The position numbers were made by a program, and so were the translations under genes. From NCBI RefSeq assembly GCF_015240255.1, contig NZ_CP061205.1:558001-622000 (forward strand): a stretch of 64,000 nt of DNA. The letters run 5' to 3'. The notes below the pieces were generated by a model. The model worked only from the letters and a program-made list of their open reading frames with translations. It was not told the origin of the DNA and made no database searches. Source of the stretch: Kordiimonas pumila (lineage in GTDB: Bacteria; Pseudomonadota; Alphaproteobacteria; Sphingomonadales; Kordiimonadaceae). The stretch's first letter is position 1. Each line of letters begins with the position of its first letter. This document shows, in pieces, positions 37,991 to 45,705 of the stretch.

Positions 37991-38758
37991 ATGTTCAAAA
38001 GAACACTCATTGCATTAGGCACACTTGGAGTAACAGCGGCGACACAAGCGGCTGAAGAAGAAAAGCTGGACTGGACCGGCCTCTACATGGGTCTAGGTCT
38101 AGAAACCACCAAAGCCAAAGTATCTGTAAACCCAGACCCGTCAGGTATCATTCTGTTTGACAATCTTGAAGACCTCAGTGGCAACAAGGCAGACTGGGCA
38201 GGAACGATACAGTTTGGCTTCCGTAAGGAGTTTGGCAAACTTGTTTTGGGCGCAGAACTGGAAGGTATCTTTGGTGGTGGTAGGACTATAACGGACAGTA
38301 CCGATGGTCTGCTGTTTGAAGATGCTCCTGACTTTCTCACCCTATCCTCAGAAGCAACCGTCAGTGTGAAGCCCAAGGGTCGTATGGTTGGCACAGTGGA
38401 AGTACCCATCGGCAAACACTTCCTCATTGGTGGTGAGGCAGGATTTACACTCGCTACAACCTCCGTCTCTGGTGAGATTTATGGTCCATATAATTTCTTT
38501 GACTCCACCATCAGGGAACACTGGGCTTCATACAGTGATACCTCAAACCAGATAGGTGGGACATATGGCATCAGGGCAACCGCCAAAGTGGGCAAGCATA
38601 TGCTTATCACAGCCCGATACACCTTTGCCAAACTGGGGACAGCCACGGCACCTGTTACTCTGGACGAGCTAGAGATTATCGACATGCCGGTGGTGCAGGC
38701 AGCAGAGGCTGTCACAAAGCTAGAGAGTTTCCGGCTTGGGGTAGGCTACCAGTTCTAA
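37991..38758 (+). CDS. Outer-membrane beta-barrel protein
   Basis: A 255-aa exported protein. The signal peptide is cut near TQAAEEEK; the mature part begins LDWTGLYMGLGLE, the classic start of OmpW/Omp25-like or opacity-type small barrels. Alternating amphipathic strands end in FRLGVGYQF with a terminal Phe. GGGGG precedes the ATG. It is 42 nt after the TPR protein gene and 27 nt before a small lipoprotein gene. Role may be surface display or adhesion; not established. Confidence 0.85.
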   Translation: MFKRTLIALGTLGVTAATQAAEEEKLDWTGLYMGLGLETTKAKVSVNPDPSGIILFDNLEDLSGNKADWAGTIQFGFRKEFGKLVLGAELEGIFGGGRTITDSTDGLLFEDAPDFLTLSSEATVSVKPKGRMVGTVEVPIGKHFLIGGEAGFTLATTSVSGEIYGPYNFFDSTIREHWASYSDTSNQIGGTYGIRATAKVGKHMLITARYTFAKLGTATAPVTLDELEIIDMPVVQAAEAVTKLESFRLGVGYQF

Positions 38759-38785
38759 AACACATCTTCCATAAGGATTTCAGAC

Positions 38786-39028
38786 ATGAAAAAAACACTC
38801 AGTATGCTTGCACTTGCTTTTACCGTAACTGGCTGCGTGAACACGTCTAGCAGTCTGGAGCGGGAAACTGCCCGATTTGTTGGTGATGTATCACCGGAAG
38901 CCATAACCGTCCTCAATATCGACAGGGGTATGTTGTCTGTCAAATGGGACGCTCGTGTCAAAGATGGACGGGTGTACCGCTGTGACGCCGATGACATGAT
39001 GAAACGGGTGCATTGTGTGCAGCAATAA
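38786..39028 (+). CDS. Small lipoprotein
   Basis: An 80-aa protein with a lipoprotein signal (TVTGCVNTS; lipobox Cys17) and a short mature domain with two cysteines near the C-terminus. No family recognised. It overlaps the frame of the next gene's longest ORF by 14 nt but stops 5 nt before my preferred start. Co-transcribed with the barrel protein. Confidence 0.75.
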   Translation: MKKTLSMLALAFTVTGCVNTSSSLERETARFVGDVSPEAITVLNIDRGMLSVKWDARVKDGRVYRCDADDMMKRVHCVQQ

Positions 39029-39032
39029 GCGG

Positions 39033-39659
39033 ATGCAACACAGAACACGGTCCTTCCTGTTTTGCCTCTACGCTTTATCCTTGTCAGGATGTGCGGCTGT
39101 GCCACTGTTCATGCTGGTTGGTGTTGGTGCTGCCACCTTTGCAGTGCATAAGGTGGTGCAAACACAGTCCGGCGGAGAGATAAAGGTTGCCTTTCCTGCG
39201 GTTGATGGACGAGAAGCTCCGCCACAGCCACTACCGTCTGGCAGAACGGTTGCCGTTTGGTCGAACGGAGAACGGGAAGAGCGGTTTATCGCAGCCCTCC
39301 GTGCCTCTGGTACGTTTACAGTTCACTCATTACCAGAGATAGAAGCCAGCACTGGGGCAGATATGACGGACGCCTTCATGGCTGCCTGCCAGACCAGCAA
39401 GGCGGACCTTATCTTTGCTGCAACAGATGAAGACGTGTCGAAGAAGAAAAACCTTCTGTCTATCGACAGGGCCGCAACAACCTACACCCTGCATCTGCTA
39501 GTATTTTCCTGTACTGAAAACACTGTGACATGGAAAGACCGCATGGCTCTCATTGTAGAGCAAGGCAAGATACAGCCAACAGAGAGCGAACTACAGCAGG
39601 TGGCAGGTGATATGTGGGCAGAACGGATACTGGTTGCTAAAAACATGCAGCCAGACTGA
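39033..39659 (+). CDS. Predicted lipoprotein
   Basis: A 208-aa protein starting MQHRTRSFLFCLYALSLSG with lipobox Cys after LSLSG (LSGCAAVP). A second hydrophobic stretch (LFMLVGVGAATFAV) follows. The mature domain has alpha/beta character and two further cysteines. I chose the ATG at 39033, where the signal peptide fits; the frame is open from 39015. Last gene of the exported-protein run, followed by a strong terminator. Confidence 0.75.
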   Translation: MQHRTRSFLFCLYALSLSGCAAVPLFMLVGVGAATFAVHKVVQTQSGGEIKVAFPAVDGREAPPQPLPSGRTVAVWSNGEREERFIAALRASGTFTVHSLPEIEASTGADMTDAFMAACQTSKADLIFAATDEDVSKKKNLLSIDRAATTYTLHLLVFSCTENTVTWKDRMALIVEQGKIQPTESELQQVAGDMWAERILVAKNMQPD

Positions 39660-39724
39660 GGATAGTATTGCTCTTGGACTGTCTAAAATGCATTTCCTCT
39701 GCGTTAGTATTCCAAGGGAGAACT

Positions 39725-39758
39725 CGGTAAGGGGTGGAAACATCCCTTGCCGCTTTTT
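39725..39758 (+). terminator. Strong Rho-independent terminator
   Basis: A 12-bp stem (39725-39736 with 39741-39752, two G-T pairs) closes on a GAAA tetraloop and is followed by CTTTTT. It lies 66 nt after the last lipoprotein gene and ends the rightward exported-protein operon. Confidence 0.9.
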
Positions 39759-39912
39759 ATATATGGAACAGGATACATCAGTTTCCTCAGTGTATAACCT
39801 CCCAAGGGCTTGTGCTGAGGACGAGGGGCTGCTGGATGTGCCGTTCAGTCCCTCACCATATCAAATAGATATGATTTGACTGTAGCCCTATGTATGTGAT
39901 GGTTAGGCATTC

Positions 39913-39980
39913 GCGGCGTATATACGACCCCCAAAGTATGTATGCGCCGCCGTGAGAGGGTTGTATTATCAATCCTCTCA
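39913..39980. other. Two hairpins in a 408-nt non-coding gap
   Basis: The gap 39660-40067 holds no gene I can support. Besides the terminators it contains hairpin 1, GCGGCG plus six more pairs (39913-39924 with 39939-39950), and hairpin 2, TGAGAGGGTTG with CAATCCTCTCA (39953-39963 with 39970-39980, one wobble). Such closely spaced dyads could be an origin-type site, a small structured RNA, or remnants of terminators. Confidence 0.5.
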
Positions 39981-40027
39981 CACACCTTCTTAGATTTGGC
40001 AGGCGGGGATGTTTGCCAAGGTGCAGA

Positions 40028-40053
40028 AAGCCCCAGTCGCAAGACTGGGGCTT
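40028..40053. terminator. Hairpin downstream of ardC
   Basis: AAGCCCCAGT (40028-40037) pairs perfectly with ACTGGGGCTT (40044-40053) around a 6-nt loop. It lies 14 nt past the stop of the leftward ardC-like gene and has TTTCT on that strand. Confidence 0.75.
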
Positions 40054-40067
40054 ATGTGTTTCTGTCC

Positions 40068-40934
40068 TCATGTTGGAACGCCTGCTCCCGTTAGCAGGAA
40101 GGTCATGGCTTCTTGTGCTTTACCGGCAGCGGTGAAGACAGCCCGATTGTCGGAGCGCAGCAGGGCAAGCCAGTGTTCTATGTATGATGCATGGCGCAGT
40201 TGTCCCTCTATACCAAAGAAGGCACACAGGTAGGCTGACGTCAGCTCGGCTATCAACTCTTCAGCCGCATAGGACTGCGTCCCAAACCGACCCGTGAGAT
40301 CACGCCCTAGTCGCTTGGTATGCCCTGTTGCATGCCCATACTCATGAAAGAGCGTTGCATAGTAATGGTCTGGGCTTTCAAACTGTGATGGCAAGGGCAT
40401 GACAACGGCGTCATGACGTGGGTTATAGGCAGCACTGTCACTGCCGTGGGCTACGTCAATGTCTGTTGCAGCAATAAAGCCTTCTATATCCTGCATACAC
40501 TCATGATCTGGCAGCGGTTCATACGGTATGGTGTAGGCGTCCGGCAACTTCTCAAGCTGGTTGAGGTTGAAGACAGCATAAGAGCGGATAACAGGAATGA
40601 CTTTCTCTGCGTCTTTATCCTCATCATCCGCAACCCTGACCTCTTTTACAAAGACAATGCGGACGGCCTTTTCGCCTTTGCGGACATATGCCCCAAGGGC
40701 ATGGGCCTGTTTGAAGGTGAGCCAGCCGGAGCGGACGTAGTTTTGCTCTGACGCCCGAACCCATAAGAGCAGGATATTGATGCCGCTATAGGGTCTTCCG
40801 GTAACTGCATTATGGGGAAAGACATGTTTGTCTACGTTCCCGCCTTGCCACGGTTTTACCCACGGCGGTGTGCCTGCTTCCAATTCCTCAATGATACGGT
40901 TGGTAACAGACGTGTATATCTCCTGTGATTTCAT
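40068..40934 (-). CDS. ArdC-like antirestriction protein
   Basis: A 288-aa protein. The N-terminal ArdC ssDNA-binding domain (IYTSVTNRIIEELEAGTPPW, then GRPYSGINILLLW) is followed by a zincin-like metallopeptidase domain with HEYGHATGH near residue 196. ArdC proteins travel on conjugative plasmids and integrative elements and protect incoming single-stranded DNA from restriction. This supports a conjugative or mobilisable past for element A. Confidence 0.93.
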   Translation of the reverse strand: MKSQEIYTSVTNRIIEELEAGTPPWVKPWQGGNVDKHVFPHNAVTGRPYSGINILLLWVRASEQNYVRSGWLTFKQAHALGAYVRKGEKAVRIVFVKEVRVADDEDKDAEKVIPVIRSYAVFNLNQLEKLPDAYTIPYEPLPDHECMQDIEGFIAATDIDVAHGSDSAAYNPRHDAVVMPLPSQFESPDHYYATLFHEYGHATGHTKRLGRDLTGRFGTQSYAAEELIAELTSAYLCAFFGIEGQLRHASYIEHWLALLRSDNRAVFTAAGKAQEAMTFLLTGAGVPT

Positions 40935-41020
40935 AACAGAAACCTCTCTTGTTGTTGAAAGAACAGATGGAAGCCAAGAGCGATGCTCCGGGCTTCCCGC
41001 TGTGTTTCAGCGGGAGCGGT

Positions 41021-41530
41021 TCAGCCCTGCGGTGTGAAATGGAAGTGCGTCAGTGCAAGGGAAGTGGCAGTGAAATAAGAGGTTGCGGGCTTCTCAGGTT
41101 CCCATGGTTTTCGTTTAGATGGCACATCACCTTTCAGTTTGGGGAACATGTCGCCAATGACTGTGGCAATGTCGTGTTTGGTCTTCGCCCCTTTGGTTGC
41201 AAACGCATCCTGAATTTGATTGCGAGAATAGAAGTGAATCGGAAAACCTTGGTCGATGGCTGTCTCTGTCATTGCAGCAATCAACGTGTAAACACGAGAC
41301 CGCTGTTTCTTTTGACTGTGTGGAATGTCCTCTATGACGACGACATCAGGCTTCACTAAATTGAGCAATTTTACAAACTCGCGAAGACAAGCCATATTTT
41401 TATCTCCGGTTGCTCGTTTGAGACCCCAGGCAACAAGTGCCTTTGGGTTGTTTAAGACTGCATGGGATAGGCCAAATCCATCAGCGTAAACAGCGAGGAT
41501 TGTGCGCGGGCGTTTAATTTTCTGGAACAT
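41021..41530 (-). CDS. RuvC-like (RNase H fold) protein
   Basis: A 169-aa protein with a RuvC/RNase H-like layout: a first strand TILAVYADGFGLSHAVL, then GLKRATGDKN, a helix, and the second acidic strand VVVIEDIPH. The first strand carries Tyr where RuvC has Asp, with an Asp two residues later, so catalytic competence is doubtful. I prefer ATG at 41530; TTG at 41602 is in frame. Leftward, upstream of ardC; could process recombination intermediates. Confidence 0.7.
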   Translation of the reverse strand: MFQKIKRPRTILAVYADGFGLSHAVLNNPKALVAWGLKRATGDKNMACLREFVKLLNLVKPDVVVIEDIPHSQKKQRSRVYTLIAAMTETAIDQGFPIHFYSRNQIQDAFATKGAKTKHDIATVIGDMFPKLKGDVPSKRKPWEPEKPATSYFTATSLALTHFHFTPQG

Positions 41531-41752
41531 AGGAAAAGAACAATTATCTCGGCGTACTAGGGTACGCTGAGCATGTGTGTAAGACGATACCAGCCTGCGC
41601 AACGTGGAAGGTATCTGCGTAAGGATATAGCAGCCCTCTTGTACAACCTAGATAACAGGAAATGGTGACACTTTTGGTATCAAAACTGGGTATCTAGCAC
41701 CTTCCAATACCTGACGTATTCTTGGTGACATATTCGCGTAACCATCAAACGT

Positions 41753-43003
41753 ATGTCTTCACCATCCATTTCATTTGAACCAATGAATGCTGATACACTC
41801 GCACGCATCCTCGGCATCACCATTAAACACGACCACACCAATAAACTGGTGACATTTCTATGTGCGCTGTCTGCCTATACTGAAGACCCATTCAACATTT
41901 CGTTCAACGCACCCTCTTCCACGGGGAAAAGTTACATCCCCATTGAGATTGCCAAACTCTTTCCGAAACATGATGTGGTGCAACTTGGCTATTGTAGCCC
42001 GACCGCCTTCTTTCATGATGTGGGAGAACCAGACAAAGAGAAGAAGGGGAGGATTGTTGTCGATTTTTCGAGGAAGATACTGATATTCCTCGACCAGCCG
42101 CACAACGAGTTGCTGTCTCGGCTTCGTCCCCTTCTCTCACATGACAGCAAGACCATTAACATCAAGATCACTGACAAAAGCCAGAAACAGGGCCTCAGGA
42201 CGAAGGATGTGCTTCTGAAGGGCTTTCCTGCGGTCATCCACTCAAGTGCAGGCATGGTCACAAATGAGCAGGAAGCCACGCGCATGTTCTTACTGTCACC
42301 AGAGATCAGCCAGATGAAGATTAGAAAAAGTATCAGCGAAACCATCATTCGTGAAATGGACGGGGCTTGGTATGAGGAAAGATTGAAAAACAATGAACTT
42401 CGGGCAACACTCACCATGCGCATCCATGCCATTAAGGCTGCGCATATCAAAAATATCAAAATCGCACCGGCTCTAAAGAAAGAAATCCACAAGGTGTTCC
42501 TGAGCGACAATGCGCAGCTCCGACCGCGTTCACAACGGGACATCAAGCGTTTCATTTCACTTATGAAGGCATTCGCTCTTTTGAATTTCTGGTGGCGAAA
42601 GCATGAATGCACCACTATCACCGTGCATCACGATGATTTTAATGAGGCCTTGGCCATCTGGGAGGAATTAGCGCCAGCACAAGACCTAAACATTCCACCA
42701 TATGTTCATCAACTATACCGAGACGTGATTCTTCCGGCGTGGCAGGACAAGCAGAAGGCATACAATGGCCGTACCATCGGCTTGACCAGAGGGGAAGTGC
42801 TTGGTGAGCATTACCGTGTTTATGGACGGATGCTTGACGCCATCCAGTTCCGACAGCAAATCCTTCCCATGCTTGAGACATCAGGGCTTGTGGTCGAAGA
42901 GCGAGACCCGCACAACAAGCGTCGGAAGTATATCTATCCTGCCACCACAGATATGCGGGTAAACAGTGTGAGAAGGGGTGGGGTGCCTGCTATTACCGAC
43001 TAA
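41753..43003 (+). CDS. P-loop ATPase of unknown function
   Basis: A 416-aa protein. A Walker A-like APSSTGKS is at residues 53-60 and Walker B ILIFLDQPH near 110-116. Between and after are LLSHDSKTINIKITDK, GFPAVIHSSAG and FLLSPE, a pattern I have seen in uncharacterised proteins of integrative elements. The C-terminal ~120 residues look like a winged-helix DNA-binding domain. A helicase-loader or replication role for the element is plausible but inferred. Divergent from the RuvC-like gene. Confidence 0.7.
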   Translation: MSSPSISFEPMNADTLARILGITIKHDHTNKLVTFLCALSAYTEDPFNISFNAPSSTGKSYIPIEIAKLFPKHDVVQLGYCSPTAFFHDVGEPDKEKKGRIVVDFSRKILIFLDQPHNELLSRLRPLLSHDSKTINIKITDKSQKQGLRTKDVLLKGFPAVIHSSAGMVTNEQEATRMFLLSPEISQMKIRKSISETIIREMDGAWYEERLKNNELRATLTMRIHAIKAAHIKNIKIAPALKKEIHKVFLSDNAQLRPRSQRDIKRFISLMKAFALLNFWWRKHECTTITVHHDDFNEALAIWEELAPAQDLNIPPYVHQLYRDVILPAWQDKQKAYNGRTIGLTRGEVLGEHYRVYGRMLDAIQFRQQILPMLETSGLVVEERDPHNKRRKYIYPATTDMRVNSVRRGGVPAITD

Positions 43004-43010
43004 CCTTCTT

Positions 43011-43190
43011 ATGGAACTTTCTAAGCAGCATATTGAAGCATTTAAGAGACTTCATGAACCTATCGGCGGGCTTCGCGAATACACTGATGAAGAAGTTGAA
43101 GAAATTGCCAATGACATTTCACGCTACTATCTCATCATGATCAAAATATTGGGGCGCAGCCCTCTTGAGGCCGGGAACGTGCGGAAGTAG
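43011..43190 (+). CDS. Small hypothetical protein
   Basis: A 59-aa helical, acidic protein (SKQHIEAFKRLHEPIGGLRE...), starting 7 nt after the ATPase gene and ending 65 nt before the recombinase start. No family is recognised. Its tight spacing on both sides suggests co-transcription with the ATPase and the second serine recombinase. Confidence 0.6.
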   Translation: MELSKQHIEAFKRLHEPIGGLREYTDEEVEEIANDISRYYLIMIKILGRSPLEAGNVRK

Positions 43191-43255
43191 CCCAGTAGTT
43201 GCCCACGACTGTCAAGGCGAAAGTTCTGCCGCTCGGCGGTATAATCAACATACGC

Positions 43256-44917
43256 ATGACTAATCACACACTGACAATTGGAGGCGTCAAATTTTGTCGC
43301 GTTTCCTCAAGGGAACAGGAAGAGACAGGGTACTCCCTCGATGCTCAAGATAAGGTTCTCAGTGAATATGCAGAGAAAAATAGGATAGATATTCGCAAGG
43401 CATTTCGCATTTCTGAGAGCGCGAGCGGAAAGCAGGAGCGCAAGACTTTTAGCGAGATGATGACCTATGTTCGCAGAAACCGTGTACGGAACATCATCGT
43501 TGAAACAACGGACAGATTGACGAGAAATTTCGCTGATGTGCCTGACATTGATAAGTGGGTGATGGGGGACGAACGCAATCAAATCCACCTCGTCAAAGAA
43601 GGGTGTATTCTTCACAAGAACTCCAAGTCCCATGAATGGTTCATGTGGCGAGTAAAAGTGGCAACGGCTGAATACTATGTGCGGCTTCTTTCCGAAAACG
43701 TCAAAAAAGGTCAGAAGCAAAAGATTGCTGAAGGATGGTTGCCGTCGCGGCCACGCCTTGGGTACAAATCGGTTGGTGAAAAACGGCACAAAAAGCACGT
43801 GCCACATCCTGCTATCGCACGACATATCCGCAGTGCGTTTGAATACTACAATAGTGGCGATTATTCTCTAAAACGCTTGGAGCATCTGCTCTATGATGCC
43901 GGACTAAGAGGTCAAAATGGCGGGCGGTTGCACGCCAGTAGAATTCATCGGCTGCTCTCTGATCCATTCTATTGCGGCTTTATGCGCTGGAAAGGCCAGA
44001 TATATCCGGGCAAACATGAACCACTGGTCAGCAAGCGCTTGTTTGACAGTGTCCAAAAGAAACTGAAACGCCCTACAAAGACACCCTATTACGTCAAGCA
44101 CAACCCGGTCTTTAAGGGAAAAATTCGCTGTTTGCACTGCGATGGACTTGTTACGTGGTATCTAAAGAAAGGCAACTTTTATGGCCACTGTTATAACCAC
44201 GGTGCGTCTAGGAAGTGTTCGCATAAGACCTGCATGCGCCAGGAACGGGTCGAGGAGCAACTTTTTCCAATATTTGAGTGTATTGCACCAAAAAATGAAG
44301 CCATGCTCCAGTACATCAGCGCTGTACAGAAAGACATGCGTGCCGAGGCGCAAAAGGGGGATGAGCGAGAACACTTACGGTTGGAAAAGTTGCTTGTGAA
44401 GGCGCGAAAAAGCCGTGAAAAATATTATGAAGCGAAGATCAATAGGGAAGTGCCAGCGGAATACTGTGACCAAAAGATTGCTGAGTTAAATACAGAAGAA
44501 GCGATGCTGGAATCATCGCTCGCTAATGCTACAACTGCCGATGAAGAAAAGCAGGAGGCGCAGAGGTTGCTATATCAATTAGCGTTCCAAGTGGCTGAAA
44601 TTTATCAGCGCGGTACGACGGAGGAGAAGCAAGATCTGTTGGCGATACTCTTTACGAACTTTAAGCAGGATGGGCGCAAGATTATAGTGGAATATACGCC
44701 AGCGGGCGCACATCTCATGAAGTGGATGCCGCGTCTAAATCAACATTACGAACTCCATAAAACCCGCATAAAATATGACTCTAATGGGGAAATTCTCTCC
44801 CCTTATCCTGTATTGCTCGCTTGGCAGTGTGAATTACGGAACCTTGATTGGATGGAAATTTTTCCGGTACCTGAGTGGACAATCAATTTAGTCAGAAAGA
44901 TGCTCCGACCAGAGTAG
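43256..44917 (+). CDS. Second large serine recombinase
   Basis: A 553-aa recombinase unrelated in detail to the one at the left end. Resolvase domain with catalytic Ser17 (KFCRVSSREQEETGYSLDAQ), TTDRLTRNFADV, a Recombinase domain (GYKSVGEKRHKKHVPHP, LLSDPFYCGFMRWKGQIYPG in part), a zinc ribbon IRCLHCDG near residue 290, and a coiled coil near 370-450. The frame is open to TTG at 43199, but homologous sequence begins near ATG 43256. It may belong to a nested element or an earlier integration; I could not identify its att sites. Confidence 0.92.
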   Translation: MTNHTLTIGGVKFCRVSSREQEETGYSLDAQDKVLSEYAEKNRIDIRKAFRISESASGKQERKTFSEMMTYVRRNRVRNIIVETTDRLTRNFADVPDIDKWVMGDERNQIHLVKEGCILHKNSKSHEWFMWRVKVATAEYYVRLLSENVKKGQKQKIAEGWLPSRPRLGYKSVGEKRHKKHVPHPAIARHIRSAFEYYNSGDYSLKRLEHLLYDAGLRGQNGGRLHASRIHRLLSDPFYCGFMRWKGQIYPGKHEPLVSKRLFDSVQKKLKRPTKTPYYVKHNPVFKGKIRCLHCDGLVTWYLKKGNFYGHCYNHGASRKCSHKTCMRQERVEEQLFPIFECIAPKNEAMLQYISAVQKDMRAEAQKGDEREHLRLEKLLVKARKSREKYYEAKINREVPAEYCDQKIAELNTEEAMLESSLANATTADEEKQEAQRLLYQLAFQVAEIYQRGTTEEKQDLLAILFTNFKQDGRKIIVEYTPAGAHLMKWMPRLNQHYELHKTRIKYDSNGEILSPYPVLLAWQCELRNLDWMEIFPVPEWTINLVRKMLRPE

Positions 44918-45040
44918 CGTGGCGTACAATTTACAATATGGTTAGAACCAGAATGGTTGAACGTGCTGGATAAAAGTATGGCCAAGTTAGAAGAGTGGAT
45001 GCGTGGACTATACCCCCCCAGCAACTCTCACTGTTTTGTT

Positions 45041-45595
45041 CTAACCTTTTTCTTCTGAGAAAAGGTGCGCATAGCCAGCCTTTTTTAATATTGTGAGGGC
45101 CTTTTGCTCTCGATCATTCTTTTTTGGGTCCGGGTCGGAGGCATAGGGAAACTTTGCCAGCGTTTGAATATAGTCAGGAGGTAGTTTGTGTTCCATCGCT
45201 CCAGCTAGTACGAGGGCGTGATACCAGCTATACGGCCTCAACCCTTCTACACATTTGTTGGCAATATAAGTTGATGTTGGTATGCACTTTTGATCAGTTA
45301 GGGACACAACCGTGAATGAATCATCACGAGCGTAACCTTCTGGAAAACCCTCCGCATCGTCCAAAGCGTCACGTTCACTCGTGTCAATTCGGAAGAGAAC
45401 TCCATACGCAATATCTGACATGTTGTTTGTTTTTAGCAAAGTACACTTACCAGAATTGTCGGCACTCTTTTTATCAAAGCAAAGAGTGTAATCGACGGCT
45501 TTGGCAATCCCAATAGCCATCGCGCTGGGACATCTCGCTTGTAAGCGTTGGCTCAACATATTTGAGCCGTAGGCGAAGTATTGGAATGAACTCAT
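45041..45595 (-). CDS. Gamma-glutamylcyclotransferase-like protein
   Basis: A 184-aa protein with the GGCT/AIG2 fold: FAYGSNM at residues 7-13 binds substrate and E82 in DDAEGFPEGY matches the catalytic Glu. Such enzymes release 5-oxoproline from gamma-glutamyl peptides. It is divergent from the PHP-SMC ATPase gene and shares its AT-rich composition, so both may have arrived together. Confidence 0.85.
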   Translation of the reverse strand: MSSFQYFAYGSNMLSQRLQARCPSAMAIGIAKAVDYTLCFDKKSADNSGKCTLLKTNNMSDIAYGVLFRIDTSERDALDDAEGFPEGYARDDSFTVVSLTDQKCIPTSTYIANKCVEGLRPYSWYHALVLAGAMEHKLPPDYIQTLAKFPYASDPDPKKNDREQKALTILKKAGYAHLFSEEKG

Positions 45596-45705
45596 ATTTT
45601 AATTGTGCATTACCCAGACAATTTGTCTAGGATATTTGAACAATAGTGCATGATAGGGAATGTTTGTTATTATAAAGGTATTCAGATTTATTGGGGGAAA
45701 TCATT

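Noticed and set aside
39607-39879. 90-codon frame overlapping the last lipoprotein gene and the following gap
   Set aside because: It runs through the 39725 terminator hairpin, has no ribosome site and no protein-like pattern.
42013-42621. 202-codon antisense frame opposite the P-loop ATPase gene
   Set aside because: Hydrophobic-looking only because of the reverse strand of a coding gene; no start signal or family match.
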